This document shows positions 28,697 through 38,167 of a stretch of DNA of 51,203 nt, piece after piece. This stretch comes from Chloroflexus sp. MS-G. Lineage in GTDB: Bacteria; Chloroflexota; Chloroflexia; Chloroflexales; Chloroflexaceae. The notes beneath the pieces were generated by a model. The model had not been told where the DNA came from, searched no databases, and worked only from the letters and a program-made list of their open reading frames with translations. The translations under genes and the position numbers were made by a program. Location of the stretch: positions 1 through 51,203 of the forward strand of contig NZ_JPIM01000018.1 of the NCBI RefSeq assembly GCF_000735195.1, written 5' to 3'. The number at the start of each line of letters is the position of its first letter. Positions within the stretch are counted from its first letter, which is position 1.

Positions 28697-29306
28697 CGCT
28701 CCCTTCGATCCGTATTACAAGAAGCGGATTATGTATACACTGCGCGGTCAGCAGTTTCTATTCGATGTTGGGCATACGATCTTTTCATCGTTTCAGGTCG
28801 ATGAAGGTACCGATCTCCTTTTGCGTCTGATTGAACCGTCATCGCCTGATCCACAGCGGATTCTCGATCTCGGTTGTGGCTGTGGTGTGATCGGCATCTG
28901 CCTGGCCCGTCGTTTTCCGCAAGCGGAAGTGACGCTGGTTGATAAAGATCTGCTGGCAGTACGATACGCTCGCCACAATGCAGTTCTGAACGCAACATCG
29001 AATGTTACAGTCCTTGGGAGCGTTGGCCTGAGCGATGCCCCTCCTGGCCCTTACGACTTGATCGTCTCGAACATTCCGGCTAAAATCGGCGACTACGCCA
29101 TCGAACACGAATTTGTTCTGGCACCATTACGTCATCTGCGACCTGGTGGGGAATACTGGTTTGTCGTCGTAAGCGGTCTCAATCATCTGATCCCTCGTCT
29201 TGGCCCGCGACATAATCTACGTCTCAAAGAGATAAAGAAGCGCGCTGGTCATTCTGTCTATCGAATTGTGCTGCCAGCCGCTCCCATTGCGACAGGAGGA
29301 CTATGA
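28680..29306 (+). CDS. Class I SAM-dependent methyltransferase (RsmC/MTS-like)
   Basis: 208 residues from ATG 28680 (ATG 28683 equally possible), overlapping the rbfA end by 17 bases. SAM-binding motif I is '[10 protein letters not shown]' (61-70), followed by an acidic residue in 'TLVDKD'. The catalytic loop reads 'SNIPAK' (130-135) where RsmC/RlmG-type small-domain MTS enzymes have SNPPF or NPPY, so the base-stacking aromatic is missing. The type methylates guanine in rRNA, and its place between rbfA and nrnA fits an rRNA or tRNA target. The altered loop leaves activity open. It ends in an ATGA overlap with nrnA. Confidence 0.85.
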   Translation: MMNSNDAPFDPYYKKRIMYTLRGQQFLFDVGHTIFSSFQVDEGTDLLLRLIEPSSPDPQRILDLGCGCGVIGICLARRFPQAEVTLVDKDLLAVRYARHNAVLNATSNVTVLGSVGLSDAPPGPYDLIVSNIPAKIGDYAIEHEFVLAPLRHLRPGGEYWFVVVSGLNHLIPRLGPRHNLRLKEIKKRAGHSVYRIVLPAAPIATGGL

Positions 29307-30301
29307 TTTTGACTCAGCCTCTGCAAGCGGTTGAACCGATCCGCAGCATAGTGGCCCAGGCGCAACGGATTCTTGTCTTGAGCCATGTTAACCCAGATGG
29401 TGACGCCATCGGGTCAATGCTGGCTACCGTGCATGTGTTGCGTGAACTTGGCAAAGATGTTATCGCTCTGGCTCCCTCTGCGCCAATTGATTATTGTACG
29501 GTCTTACCCGGCTTTGCCGATCTTCAGGTTTACCAGTCAGGTTCACCACTTCCGGAGTGTGATCTGATTTGGATGGTCGATGTAGCTCATCTCTCACGTG
29601 CCGGCTTGATTTATGATGAGCATGAGGCGTTCCTCCGTTCCAAACCGCTCATTATCGTCGATCACCACGCAACAAATGATGGCGGCGGTGCGGTGAGTGT
29701 CATCCAGCCACAAGCTGCTGCGTGTGCAGAGGTGTTATTTGATCTGTTCACCGCTCTCGCCTGGCCTGTTTCGCCTGCAGCGGCAACCTGTTTGTATCTG
29801 GGCATCCTTACCGATACGCAGGGATTTCAAATTCCAAGTGTAGCGCCGGCGACATTCCGCCGTGCGGCTGCGCTGCTCGAAGCAGGTGCCGATAAGCAGC
29901 GTGTGGTCGATGCCGTTTTTTTCTCGATCCCGCCTTCGACATTGCGCTTAACCGGTATGGCGATGTCGCAGTTGCAGCATGAAGATGGTATCTTCTGGAC
30001 GATCGTTTCGCAAGAGATGTTACGTGCAGCACAAGCCGATGAGTCGGCAACGGATGATACAATCTCCCGTTTGCAGCGAGTGGCCGGGATGCGGGCCTGT
30101 GTGCTCTTTCGCGAACGCCCCGATGGTACGGTAAAGATTAGTCTGCGTTCGGTTCCCAGTATTGATGTCGCCGCCGTTGCTCAACGCTGGGGAGGGGGTG
30201 GTCATCGTCAGGCGGCAGGGGCAACGCTGGCGATGAGTCTCGAAGCAGCAGTAGCTGAAGTCTTACCGGTATTACGCCAGGCTGTGCAGAGCAATCTATG
30301 A
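29303..30301 (+). CDS. nrnA: DHH/DHHA1 phosphoesterase, NrnA-like
   Basis: 332 residues, ATG 29303 in an ATGA overlap, ribosome site AGGAGG. NrnA degrades short oligoribonucleotides and in several bacteria dephosphorylates pAp. Metal-binding motifs are complete: His28 and 'PDGDAIGS' with Asp32 and Asp34, Asp93 in 'WMVDVA', and DHH at 120-122. The C-terminal DHHA1 domain ends in 'GGGGHRQAAGA', which grips the substrate. It is a standard member of the nusA-infB-rbfA-truB operon. It is coupled to truB by another ATGA overlap. Confidence 0.93.
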   Translation: MILTQPLQAVEPIRSIVAQAQRILVLSHVNPDGDAIGSMLATVHVLRELGKDVIALAPSAPIDYCTVLPGFADLQVYQSGSPLPECDLIWMVDVAHLSRAGLIYDEHEAFLRSKPLIIVDHHATNDGGGAVSVIQPQAAACAEVLFDLFTALAWPVSPAAATCLYLGILTDTQGFQIPSVAPATFRRAAALLEAGADKQRVVDAVFFSIPPSTLRLTGMAMSQLQHEDGIFWTIVSQEMLRAAQADESATDDTISRLQRVAGMRACVLFRERPDGTVKISLRSVPSIDVAAVAQRWGGGGHRQAAGATLAMSLEAAVAEVLPVLRQAVQSNL

Positions 30302-31170
30302 CGGAGTTGGTTGGATTTCTGGTTATCGATAAGCCCGCAGGTTTCACGTCGCACGATGTAGTAGCGCACATCCGGCGACTGGTCGGCAAAACGGTGAAGG
30401 TTGGTCATGCCGGCACACTCGATCCATCGGCAACAGGTGTGCTTCCGATTGCCCTTAGCAGTGCGACGCGCCTGATCGATCAGTTGGTCGATGCCAGGAA
30501 AGGGTACCTTGGTGTGGTGCGGCTGGGCGTGCAAACGACTACCGATGATCGTGAAGGTGAGCCAATGGTCACCAGACCGGTACCGGACATCACCGTCGCC
30601 GAGCTTGAGGCCGTGTTGGCCCAATTCCGTGGCACGATTGTTCAACAACCACCGGTCTTTTCGGCGCTCCACGTAGACGGACAGCGGGCATACACCTTAG
30701 CTCGGGCCGGTGCTGAGATCACGTTAGCGGCGCGACCGGTACGCATTGATCAGCTTATGCTCGTGTCGTATGATCCACCTGATCTCGTGATCGCAGTCGA
30801 ATGTGGTAAAGGAGTCTACATTCGTGCGCTGGCTCGCGATATTGGAACCGCGCTGGGTTGTGGTGGACATCTCGCGGCGTTGCAGCGTACTTTCGTGGGA
30901 CCATTTCGGCTCGAACAGGCCATTCCACTTGCAGAGTTGACCGATCGTGCATCGGTGATCAGACATCTCGTTCCGCCTGACATTGTATTATCAGATTGGC
31001 CTCTGCTCCAACTCAGCGCAGCGGAAGCGAGCAGAGTACGCAACGGGATGGCTATTCCGGCTGGCAACCTCGACGCAACGCGGGCGCGGGCCCACGATCC
31101 CACCGGCAAACTTATTGCATTACTCCACCGTGACGGTGCGTACTGGCGACCGGTTAAGGTGTTTAACTAA
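30298..31170 (+). CDS. truB: tRNA pseudouridine-55 synthase
   Basis: 290 residues. TruB makes pseudouridine 55 in the T loop of tRNAs. The catalytic Asp42 is in 'GHAGTLDPSATGVLP', with 'KGYLGVVRLG' and 'GKGVYIRALARDIG' as further family motifs. A PUA-like tail ('VRNGMAIPAG...LIALLHRDG') ends the protein. The start overlaps the nrnA stop as ATGA. The next gene, alaX, begins 29 bases on; ribF, common at this place, is absent. Confidence 0.96.
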   Translation: MTELVGFLVIDKPAGFTSHDVVAHIRRLVGKTVKVGHAGTLDPSATGVLPIALSSATRLIDQLVDARKGYLGVVRLGVQTTTDDREGEPMVTRPVPDITVAELEAVLAQFRGTIVQQPPVFSALHVDGQRAYTLARAGAEITLAARPVRIDQLMLVSYDPPDLVIAVECGKGVYIRALARDIGTALGCGGHLAALQRTFVGPFRLEQAIPLAELTDRASVIRHLVPPDIVLSDWPLLQLSAAEASRVRNGMAIPAGNLDATRARAHDPTGKLIALLHRDGAYWRPVKVFN

Positions 31171-31199
31171 GACTTACGCTTATCGACCGATATTCACCT

Positions 31200-32426
31200 A
31201 TGGATGCAACCACTCGCCTTTACTACGATGATCCTTACTTGACCACGTTTACCGCACAGGTGATTGCCATCGCCGAGCATGCTGGCCGACCGGCTATCGC
31301 ACTTGATCGCAGTGCCTTTTATCCGGCAGGTGGTGGTCAGCCGTCCGATCAGGGTTGGCTGGAAGTCGCTCCAGCATCTGACCATCGTTGGTCAGTTATT
31401 GATGTGCAGAGTGATAACGGCGTTGTCTGGCATATTCTCTCTGCAAGTGAACCGCTCCCCGCTCTTGGTACAACTGTTACCGGTCAGATCAACTGGGCAC
31501 GCCGCTTCGATCATATGCAGCAACACTGTGGGCAACATATTTTGACGGCGGCATTTATTGCCACGTGTCAGGCAGTAACGGTTTCATTCCATCTGAGCGA
31601 GCGGAGCGTTACCATCGATCTCGATGTCATCAACCTGAATGAAGATCAGGTTCAGGCTGCCGAAGCCTGGGCCAATCAAGCTGTCTGGGCTAATCTGCCC
31701 ATCTATGCTCGCTTCGTTAGCCCGACTGAGCTGACACAGATTCCACTACGCAAACCGCCGACGGTCAGTGACTCTGTGCGTGTCGTTAGCATTGGTAACA
31801 TCGACCATTCGGCTTGTGGCGGAACACACCCGGCGCGCACTGGTGAGGTTGGGGCGATTGTTGTGACAGGTTGGTCACGGCAACGTGGCATGACCAGAGT
31901 TGAATTTCTATGTGGTGGACGGGTGATCACTGCTCTGCACGAGCGCGATCGAGCGATCCGGTCTGCCGCGTCGGCTCTGAGTGTGGGATGGGCTGAATTA
32001 CCGGCGGCAGTCAGTCGTCTACAAGAGACACTCCAAGGGCTACAACGCGAATTGACCCAAACTCGTCGTGAACTTGATGCGTTACGGGCTGCGCAGTGGT
32101 ATGCTCAGACACCACCTGTCAATGGACGGCGCGTGGTAACAGCGACGCTGCCCGATGCTGACCTTGAACGGCTACGTACCATTGCCGGCTTCATCGCGGA
32201 ACTGCCGGGTGGCATTGCCATTGTTGCCGGCGGCACCGAACGCGCTCAGGTAGTAGTGGCTTGTGCCAGTGATACTGCTGTCGATGCTCGTGAAATTCTG
32301 GCAGTAGGAATGAAAGTGCTGGGTGGACGTGGTGGTGGTCATGCCCGCATGGCACAAGGCGGGGGTGGTCAGATGTCACTCCTTGCCACCGCCATAGCGG
32401 CGATGATGGAACGGGCAGCTTTATGA
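31200..32426 (+). CDS. AlaX-L type alanyl-tRNA editing protein
   Basis: 408 residues. Free-standing homologues of the AlaRS editing domain hydrolyse Ser-tRNA(Ala) or Gly-tRNA(Ala). The N-terminal beta-barrel has 'FYPAGGGQPSDQG' (40-52). The zinc ligands are complete: His105 and His109 in 'HMQQHCGQH', Cys206 and His210 in 'CGGTH'. A coiled coil (about 270-310) leads to a DHHA1 domain ending 'GGRGGGHARMAQGGG', so this is the long form. It continues the operon after truB and is followed by a hairpin terminator. Confidence 0.92.
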   Translation: MDATTRLYYDDPYLTTFTAQVIAIAEHAGRPAIALDRSAFYPAGGGQPSDQGWLEVAPASDHRWSVIDVQSDNGVVWHILSASEPLPALGTTVTGQINWARRFDHMQQHCGQHILTAAFIATCQAVTVSFHLSERSVTIDLDVINLNEDQVQAAEAWANQAVWANLPIYARFVSPTELTQIPLRKPPTVSDSVRVVSIGNIDHSACGGTHPARTGEVGAIVVTGWSRQRGMTRVEFLCGGRVITALHERDRAIRSAASALSVGWAELPAAVSRLQETLQGLQRELTQTRRELDALRAAQWYAQTPPVNGRRVVTATLPDADLERLRTIAGFIAELPGGIAIVAGGTERAQVVVACASDTAVDAREILAVGMKVLGGRGGGHARMAQGGGGQMSLLATAIAAMMERAAL

Positions 32427-32433
32427 ATAGGAG

Positions 32434-32454
32434 GGGCGGGTTTCTGGCCCGCCC
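32434..32454. terminator. GC hairpin between convergent alaX and yitT
   Basis: GGGCGGG-TTTCTGG-CCCGCCC, a perfect 7-bp stem 8 bases after the alaX stop and 25 bases before the stop of the opposing yitT gene. There is no T run. It is nearly the same palindrome as 33431-33457. Confidence 0.6.
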
Positions 32455-32478
32455 TACGATAGCTGGTTGTTGCTGAAC

Positions 32479-33327
32479 TTACGTTGATCGACTAAACCCC
32501 TCACCCAGAACCTCTTCAACCTCACCGATAATCACAAATGCCGCGGGGTCAATCGTATTGACCAGGTTTTTCAATGCACCGATTTCAGTTCGAGCAACTG
32601 CGCAGAGCAGCACGGCTCGTGTGGCTCCGGTATAACCACCGATGGCTTCGAGTTGGGTGATCCCTCGTCCAAGCTGGTGCAAGACAGCCTGCCGGATCGG
32701 ATCGGGTGACGAAGTAATAATCAGGGCTTGACGTGCTCCCTTCCCGGCTGCCAACACGGTATCGATTGCTCGACTCGCGGTAAATGCTACCAGAAGCGCA
32801 TACATGATCTTCTCGGGGCCGTAGCTAAAGAGTGCTGCGGTAAAGACCAGCGTATCGAAACCGAGCAGACTACGTCCGGGTTGTACGCCAAAGCGCCGTT
32901 CGATCAGGCGCGCCAGAATATCACTGCCGCCGGTCGTCCCGCGTGCCCGCAAAACCAGCCCGATCCCGACTCCGTCAATGACCCCGCCGTATAGACTATA
33001 GAGAAGCGGGTCGTTAGTGATTGGCCGGGCGAATGATGCCAGAGCATCAATGGCGAGTGACATCACTGTGACGGTGTAGAAGGTTCGGATGCCAAAGACA
33101 GTCCCTCCCAAATAGCGCCAGCCCGCGATCAAGAGTGGAATGTTCAGAATCAGCACCACAATGCCAACTGGTGTACCAACAAAGGTGTTGAGCAGTTGCG
33201 CAACACCTGTGACTCCGCCGGTCACAACTTGATTGGGCACCAAAAAAAAGCGCACCGCCGTTGCGCTTAGCAAAGCACCAATGGTGAGTAGAGCATAGTC
33301 AGCGAAAACGTGCACAACCCGTCGCAT
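32479..33327 (-). CDS. YitT family membrane protein
   Basis: 282 residues from ATG 33327 behind GGAGCTA; the frame is open further upstream without a ribosome site. Five to six membrane helices (residues about 10-190) with the conserved 'PNQVVTGGVTGVAQLL' and 'RARGTTGGSDILARLIERR' match DUF161. A cytoplasmic DUF2179 domain (about 200-275, 'QALIITSSPDPIRQAVL...GGYTG') follows. The function of YitT proteins is not established. It is last on the SAM-cycle strand, but a hairpin at 33431-33457 separates it from metK, so it may be a separate unit. Confidence 0.88.
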   Translation of the reverse strand: MRRVVHVFADYALLTIGALLSATAVRFFLVPNQVVTGGVTGVAQLLNTFVGTPVGIVVLILNIPLLIAGWRYLGGTVFGIRTFYTVTVMSLAIDALASFARPITNDPLLYSLYGGVIDGVGIGLVLRARGTTGGSDILARLIERRFGVQPGRSLLGFDTLVFTAALFSYGPEKIMYALLVAFTASRAIDTVLAAGKGARQALIITSSPDPIRQAVLHQLGRGITQLEAIGGYTGATRAVLLCAVARTEIGALKNLVNTIDPAAFVIIGEVEEVLGEGFSRST

Positions 33328-33430
33328 ATCGTTAGCTCCAGTGTCTAGAAGGTCAGATGTGTGAACGTAATGCTCTGTAATAGTATCGATTACTGGGCAT
33401 GAGTTCAAGATGTAGTTTATAGCACATTAA

Positions 33431-33457
33431 TAGGGGCGGGTTTATGTCCCGCCCCTA
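33431..33457 (-). terminator. GC hairpin after metK
   Basis: TAGGGGCGGG-TTTATGT-CCCGCCCCTA, a perfect 10-bp stem starting 24 bases past the metK stop. The minus-strand tail TTAATGTGC is only moderately T-rich. Likely end of the SAM-cycle operon. Confidence 0.65.
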
Positions 33458-33480
33458 TGCGCTGGATCGTCTCATCCCCA

Positions 33481-34692
33481 TTATAAACCGGCGGCACGAC
33501 GCAGCTCTTCCACCCGATTGGTACGCTCCCAGGGCAGATCAATATCAGTACGGCCAAAATGACCACCGGCTGCCGTCTTACGGTAAATCGGACGACGCAA
33601 GTCGAGATCGCGGATGATGGCACCTGGACGAAGATCAAACACCTCGTTCACCGCTTTCAGAATGACCTCATCTGGTACGGTAGCGGTGCCAAAGGTCTCG
33701 ACGCTAAGTGACAATGGACGGGCAACGCCAATAGCGTAGCTGACTTGCAGCTCGACCCGACGGGCAAGACCGGCAGCAACAATGTTCTTTGCCACCCAGC
33801 GGCAGGCGTAGGCCGCACTACGGTCGACCTTTGATGGGTCTTTCCCGCTGAATGCACCACCACCGTGACGGGCAACCCCACCGTAAGTATCAACGATAAT
33901 CTTGCGTCCGGTCAGACCACTATCACCCATTGGCCCACCGATCACAAACCGTCCGGTCGGATTAATGAATATCTTGGTTTGTGCGTCAAGCCAGTTCTCA
34001 GGAATCTCGGTCTTGATCACGTGCTCAATCAGATCGGCGCGAATTTGCTCTTGTGTCACATCCGGTGCGTGCTGACTACTGATCAGAACAGTGTCGACGC
34101 GCACCGGTTTGCCATAGCTGTACTCGACAGTAACCTGCGACTTTGCATCAGGCCGCAGATACGGCAGTGTGCCGTCTTTACGTACTCGTTCGAGACGCCG
34201 GATCAGGCGATGGGCCAGCGCGATACTGGCCGGCATGAGTTCGGGGGTTTCATCACAGGCAAATCCGAACATCATGCCTTGATCGCCAGCACCGACTGCT
34301 TCGACATCATCGTTCATTGCTCCGATCTTAGCTTCGAGCGCTTTATCGACCCCCATGGCGATGTCAGGAGATTGGCCATGGATCGCAACCATCACACCGC
34401 ATGTATCTGCATCAAATCCATAGTCGGCGCTGGTGTAACCGATCTCTTTAACCGTGCGTCGGACGATCTCCTCAATTGGGATGTAACCACGTTCGTAAGT
34501 TACTTCACCTAATACCACGATCAAACCCGTCGTTGTCGCCGTCTCTACTGCAACTCGTGCCTTCGGATCGTGGCTCAGAAAGGCATCAAGAATAGCGTCA
34601 CTGATCTGATCGCACATTTTGTCAGGGTGGCCTTCGCTCACACTTTCGCTGGTGAAGTAGAAGCGCGGCGAGTTCATGAAGGTGCTTGACAT
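33481..34692 (-). CDS. metK: S-adenosylmethionine synthetase
   Basis: 403 residues from ATG 34692, with AGAGGT upstream; an in-frame TTG six bases earlier is less likely. MetK makes SAM from methionine and ATP in the cytoplasm. Motifs: '[11 protein letters not shown]' (15-25), '[13 protein letters not shown]' (the hexapeptide loop), 'DTYGG' and '[19 protein letters not shown]' (P-loop-like). It is 133 bases after ahcY. That gap holds a strong hairpin, so metK may have extra regulation or its own promoter besides read-through from the riboswitch-controlled promoter. Confidence 0.97.
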   Translation of the reverse strand: MSSTFMNSPRFYFTSESVSEGHPDKMCDQISDAILDAFLSHDPKARVAVETATTTGLIVVLGEVTYERGYIPIEEIVRRTVKEIGYTSADYGFDADTCGVMVAIHGQSPDIAMGVDKALEAKIGAMNDDVEAVGAGDQGMMFGFACDETPELMPASIALAHRLIRRLERVRKDGTLPYLRPDAKSQVTVEYSYGKPVRVDTVLISSQHAPDVTQEQIRADLIEHVIKTEIPENWLDAQTKIFINPTGRFVIGGPMGDSGLTGRKIIVDTYGGVARHGGGAFSGKDPSKVDRSAAYACRWVAKNIVAAGLARRVELQVSYAIGVARPLSLSVETFGTATVPDEVILKAVNEVFDLRPGAIIRDLDLRRPIYRKTAAGGHFGRTDIDLPWERTNRVEELRRAAGL

Positions 34693-34778
34693 AGTCAACC
34701 TCTGTCATTGTCTAAAACTTGCCCAAATCGGTTCGTAAATCGTTGATACGCCGTTGGCTCCGCACCTGTGAGCATGGA

Positions 34779-34814
34779 CAGGTGGCGTGATGATCAAACG
34801 TTTCACGCCACCTG
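34779..34814 (-). promoter_or_regulatory. Long hairpin between ahcY and metK
   Basis: CAGGTGGCGTGA / TCACGCCACCTG, a perfect 12-bp stem with a 12-base loop, 12 bases past the ahcY stop. The minus-strand tail is TCCATGCTC, not a T run. It could be a partial terminator, an mRNA-stabilising stem or part of the metK leader. I could not match it to a known SAM or SAH riboswitch. Confidence 0.55.
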
Positions 34815-34825
34815 CTACGTGAGTA

Positions 34826-36109
<1,284 letters not shown>

Positions 36110-37150
36110 CTAATGAACAAGCGACATTCCCACCGGCCATTCCGGCGTGATCGTCGGCTTGTGGATCACCGTATGAGATGCAGTAACAGCGCTCGTCAGT
36201 AGCGCTTCCATTGTAGCCAGGTTATCGAGTGATTCGGTTAACGGCATCGCACCGACCGAAGGAATGGGGACTGTACTGTTTGCTAGAGCAGCGAACCCTT
36301 CTGCTTCGAGGCGAAATTGATCGGCTGGCGGGATCGTCAATGTTTCTACTAATACATGCCTGCGACCACGCGCAACCGTAACCGTGGTTGCCAGATCGGG
36401 GGTCGGGTTAAACGGACGGTCAAGGTGAATCCAACCGGCATCACCGATGATCTCCACCCGCTGATTCCATGCGTTCTGGAAACTACACGTCACCACTGCA
36501 CCATGATCGGCAGCAAAGCGGAGCAGGCCGCTCACACTCAGGTCAACCGTTTCACCGGCAACGAAGGCCGTAGCTTGCTGTGGGCAAACGCCAAACGCCA
36601 TTCGTGCATAACTCAGCGGATAGCAACCTATATCGTACAGAGCACCGCCACCCAATTCAGCATTCAGGCGGATATTTGTGGCATCATCAAGCAGAAAGGC
36701 AAAACTCCCTCGCACCTGTTTCACTTCCCCAATAACACCATCGGCCAACAATTGTTGGACGGTGATCGTTTGGGGATGGAAGCGATACATAAATGCTTCC
36801 ATCAAGAGCCGACGATTGGCCTGCGCAGCGGCTACCATTGCCAGACCATCGGCGAGGGAAGTTGCCATTGGCTTTTCGCATAAGACATGTTTACCGGCCT
36901 GCAAAGCGGCAATTGACCATTGAGCGTGCAGACTATTCGGTAGAGCGTTGTAAACAGCCTCCACTTCAGGATCGTTGAGTAATGCAGCGTAATCACCGTA
37001 GGCACGGGAAATGCCGAATTCGCTAGCGAAAGCAGCAGCACGATCAGCATCGCGTGCCGCAATGGCAACAATCTGCTCTGTTGACGAATGAGCCAGTGCG
37101 TTGGCGAAGCGACGGGCAATGCGACCGGCGCTCAAGATACCCCACCTCAT
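36110..37150 (-). CDS. Gfo/Idh/MocA family oxidoreductase
   Basis: 346 residues, ATG 37150 behind AGGAGG, in an ATGA overlap with the kinase gene. The N-terminal Rossmann fold starts 'RWGILSAGRIARRF' and carries the family lysine in 'LCEKPMA'. The C-terminal alpha/beta domain has 'GGGALYDIGCYPLSYARM', with the Asp-x3-His-like catalytic region here reading D-I-G-C-Y, where the frequent His is Tyr. Members oxidise or reduce sugars, inositols and related compounds with NAD(P). Its tight coupling to adoK and ahcY suggests a substrate linked to SAM breakdown, possibly a ribose or adenosine derivative, but that is inference only. Confidence 0.87.
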   Translation of the reverse strand: MRWGILSAGRIARRFANALAHSSTEQIVAIAARDADRAAAFASEFGISRAYGDYAALLNDPEVEAVYNALPNSLHAQWSIAALQAGKHVLCEKPMATSLADGLAMVAAAQANRRLLMEAFMYRFHPQTITVQQLLADGVIGEVKQVRGSFAFLLDDATNIRLNAELGGGALYDIGCYPLSYARMAFGVCPQQATAFVAGETVDLSVSGLLRFAADHGAVVTCSFQNAWNQRVEIIGDAGWIHLDRPFNPTPDLATTVTVARGRRHVLVETLTIPPADQFRLEAEGFAALANSTVPIPSVGAMPLTESLDNLATMEALLTSAVTASHTVIHKPTITPEWPVGMSLVH

Positions 37151-38121
37151 GCAGCCTCCTGAAGTGACAGTGCGGCGAGTGGTAGATCGTGACCGAACGC
37201 AGTTCGGTAGCGATGAGCGAATTCTTGCAAGGTAAAGCGATGCTCCTGGCAACCCCGCTCCTCAATTGCATACGCTGCACAAAGAGCCGCAATTCGTCCG
37301 GTGATTTCGAGCGGTAACTGCCGGGCCAGACCAAAGGCAATACCGGCCAAATACGCATCACCGGCGCCGGTTGGATCGCGTACTTCTTTTACCGGCGCGA
37401 TTGGAATTGTGGCAGCAAGTTGACCGGCAACGTATATCTGTGATCCTTCGCTACCGCGAGTCACAACCGTGATCGGAGCCTGGGCAATCAATTCCGCTTC
37501 ACTGATACCGAGGCACTTTGCCATCATCCCGAACTCGTAATCATTACTGATCAAAAGACGTGCCCCTTTTATGCCAATCATCAGTAGATCGGCATCAAGA
37601 CGCGGCGTCTGCTTTCCGGGGTCGAAGATATAGGGGACACCCATCTGCTGACACTCAAGTGCAAAGCGGCGCATTGCCTCTGGACTGGTAGGCGAGATTA
37701 ACACGAGATCGTTGGCTGTCAAACCACGATGTAGAAGAGAATTGTGATGATCGTGCCCCATTGCTCCGGCATAGAACGCAACGATCTGGTTATTTGCCTG
37801 ATCGGTATTAATAAAGCACGAGGAAGTAAACTCGTGCTCGACGATCATAATTCCACTGGTATCAACTCCACATGCTTCGAGCATTGCCCGGTATCCGTCA
37901 AAATCGTGACCGGCTGCTCCAACAATCAAGGGCCGTTCACCGAGCAGAGCGAGATTGTAGGCGATATTCCCGGCCACCCCACCGCGCAATTTACGCATCG
38001 AGTCTACCAGAAAACTGACTGAAATGATATGCGCTTTGTCGGTGAGCATAAAATCTTTAAAATAGCCAGGAAAATCCATAATGTAATCAAATGCAAGTGA
38101 CCCGGTAACCACGATTTTCAC
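37147..38121 (-). CDS. PfkB family kinase, probable adenosine kinase
   Basis: 324 residues. The start is GTG at 38121 behind AAGGAG; no ATG is suitably placed. The protein begins 'MKIVVTGSLAFDYIMDFPG' and goes on to 'SFLVDSM' and 'GGVAGNIAYNLALLG'. These agree well with what I remember of the Mycobacterium tuberculosis adenosine kinase (AdoK) rather than ribokinase or fructokinase. The PfkB signature 'DPTGAGDAY' (249-257) supplies catalytic Asp255. Adenosine kinase turns adenosine from the AhcY reaction into AMP and pulls SAH hydrolysis forward, which suits the operon. Assignment to adenosine rather than another nucleoside is inferred from similarity and context. Confidence 0.8.
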   Translation of the reverse strand: MKIVVTGSLAFDYIMDFPGYFKDFMLTDKAHIISVSFLVDSMRKLRGGVAGNIAYNLALLGERPLIVGAAGHDFDGYRAMLEACGVDTSGIMIVEHEFTSSCFINTDQANNQIVAFYAGAMGHDHHNSLLHRGLTANDLVLISPTSPEAMRRFALECQQMGVPYIFDPGKQTPRLDADLLMIGIKGARLLISNDYEFGMMAKCLGISEAELIAQAPITVVTRGSEGSQIYVAGQLAATIPIAPVKEVRDPTGAGDAYLAGIAFGLARQLPLEITGRIAALCAAYAIEERGCQEHRFTLQEFAHRYRTAFGHDLPLAALSLQEAA

Positions 38122-38167
38122 GGTGTTTTCTCCTTGCCTGGCCTGCAATCAACAGGTTAGGCCCTAT

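Noticed and set aside
34693..34825. Second SAM or SAH riboswitch before metK
   Set aside because: Only one long hairpin is seen; the conserved S-box, SAM-II or SAH-aptamer sequences are not present.
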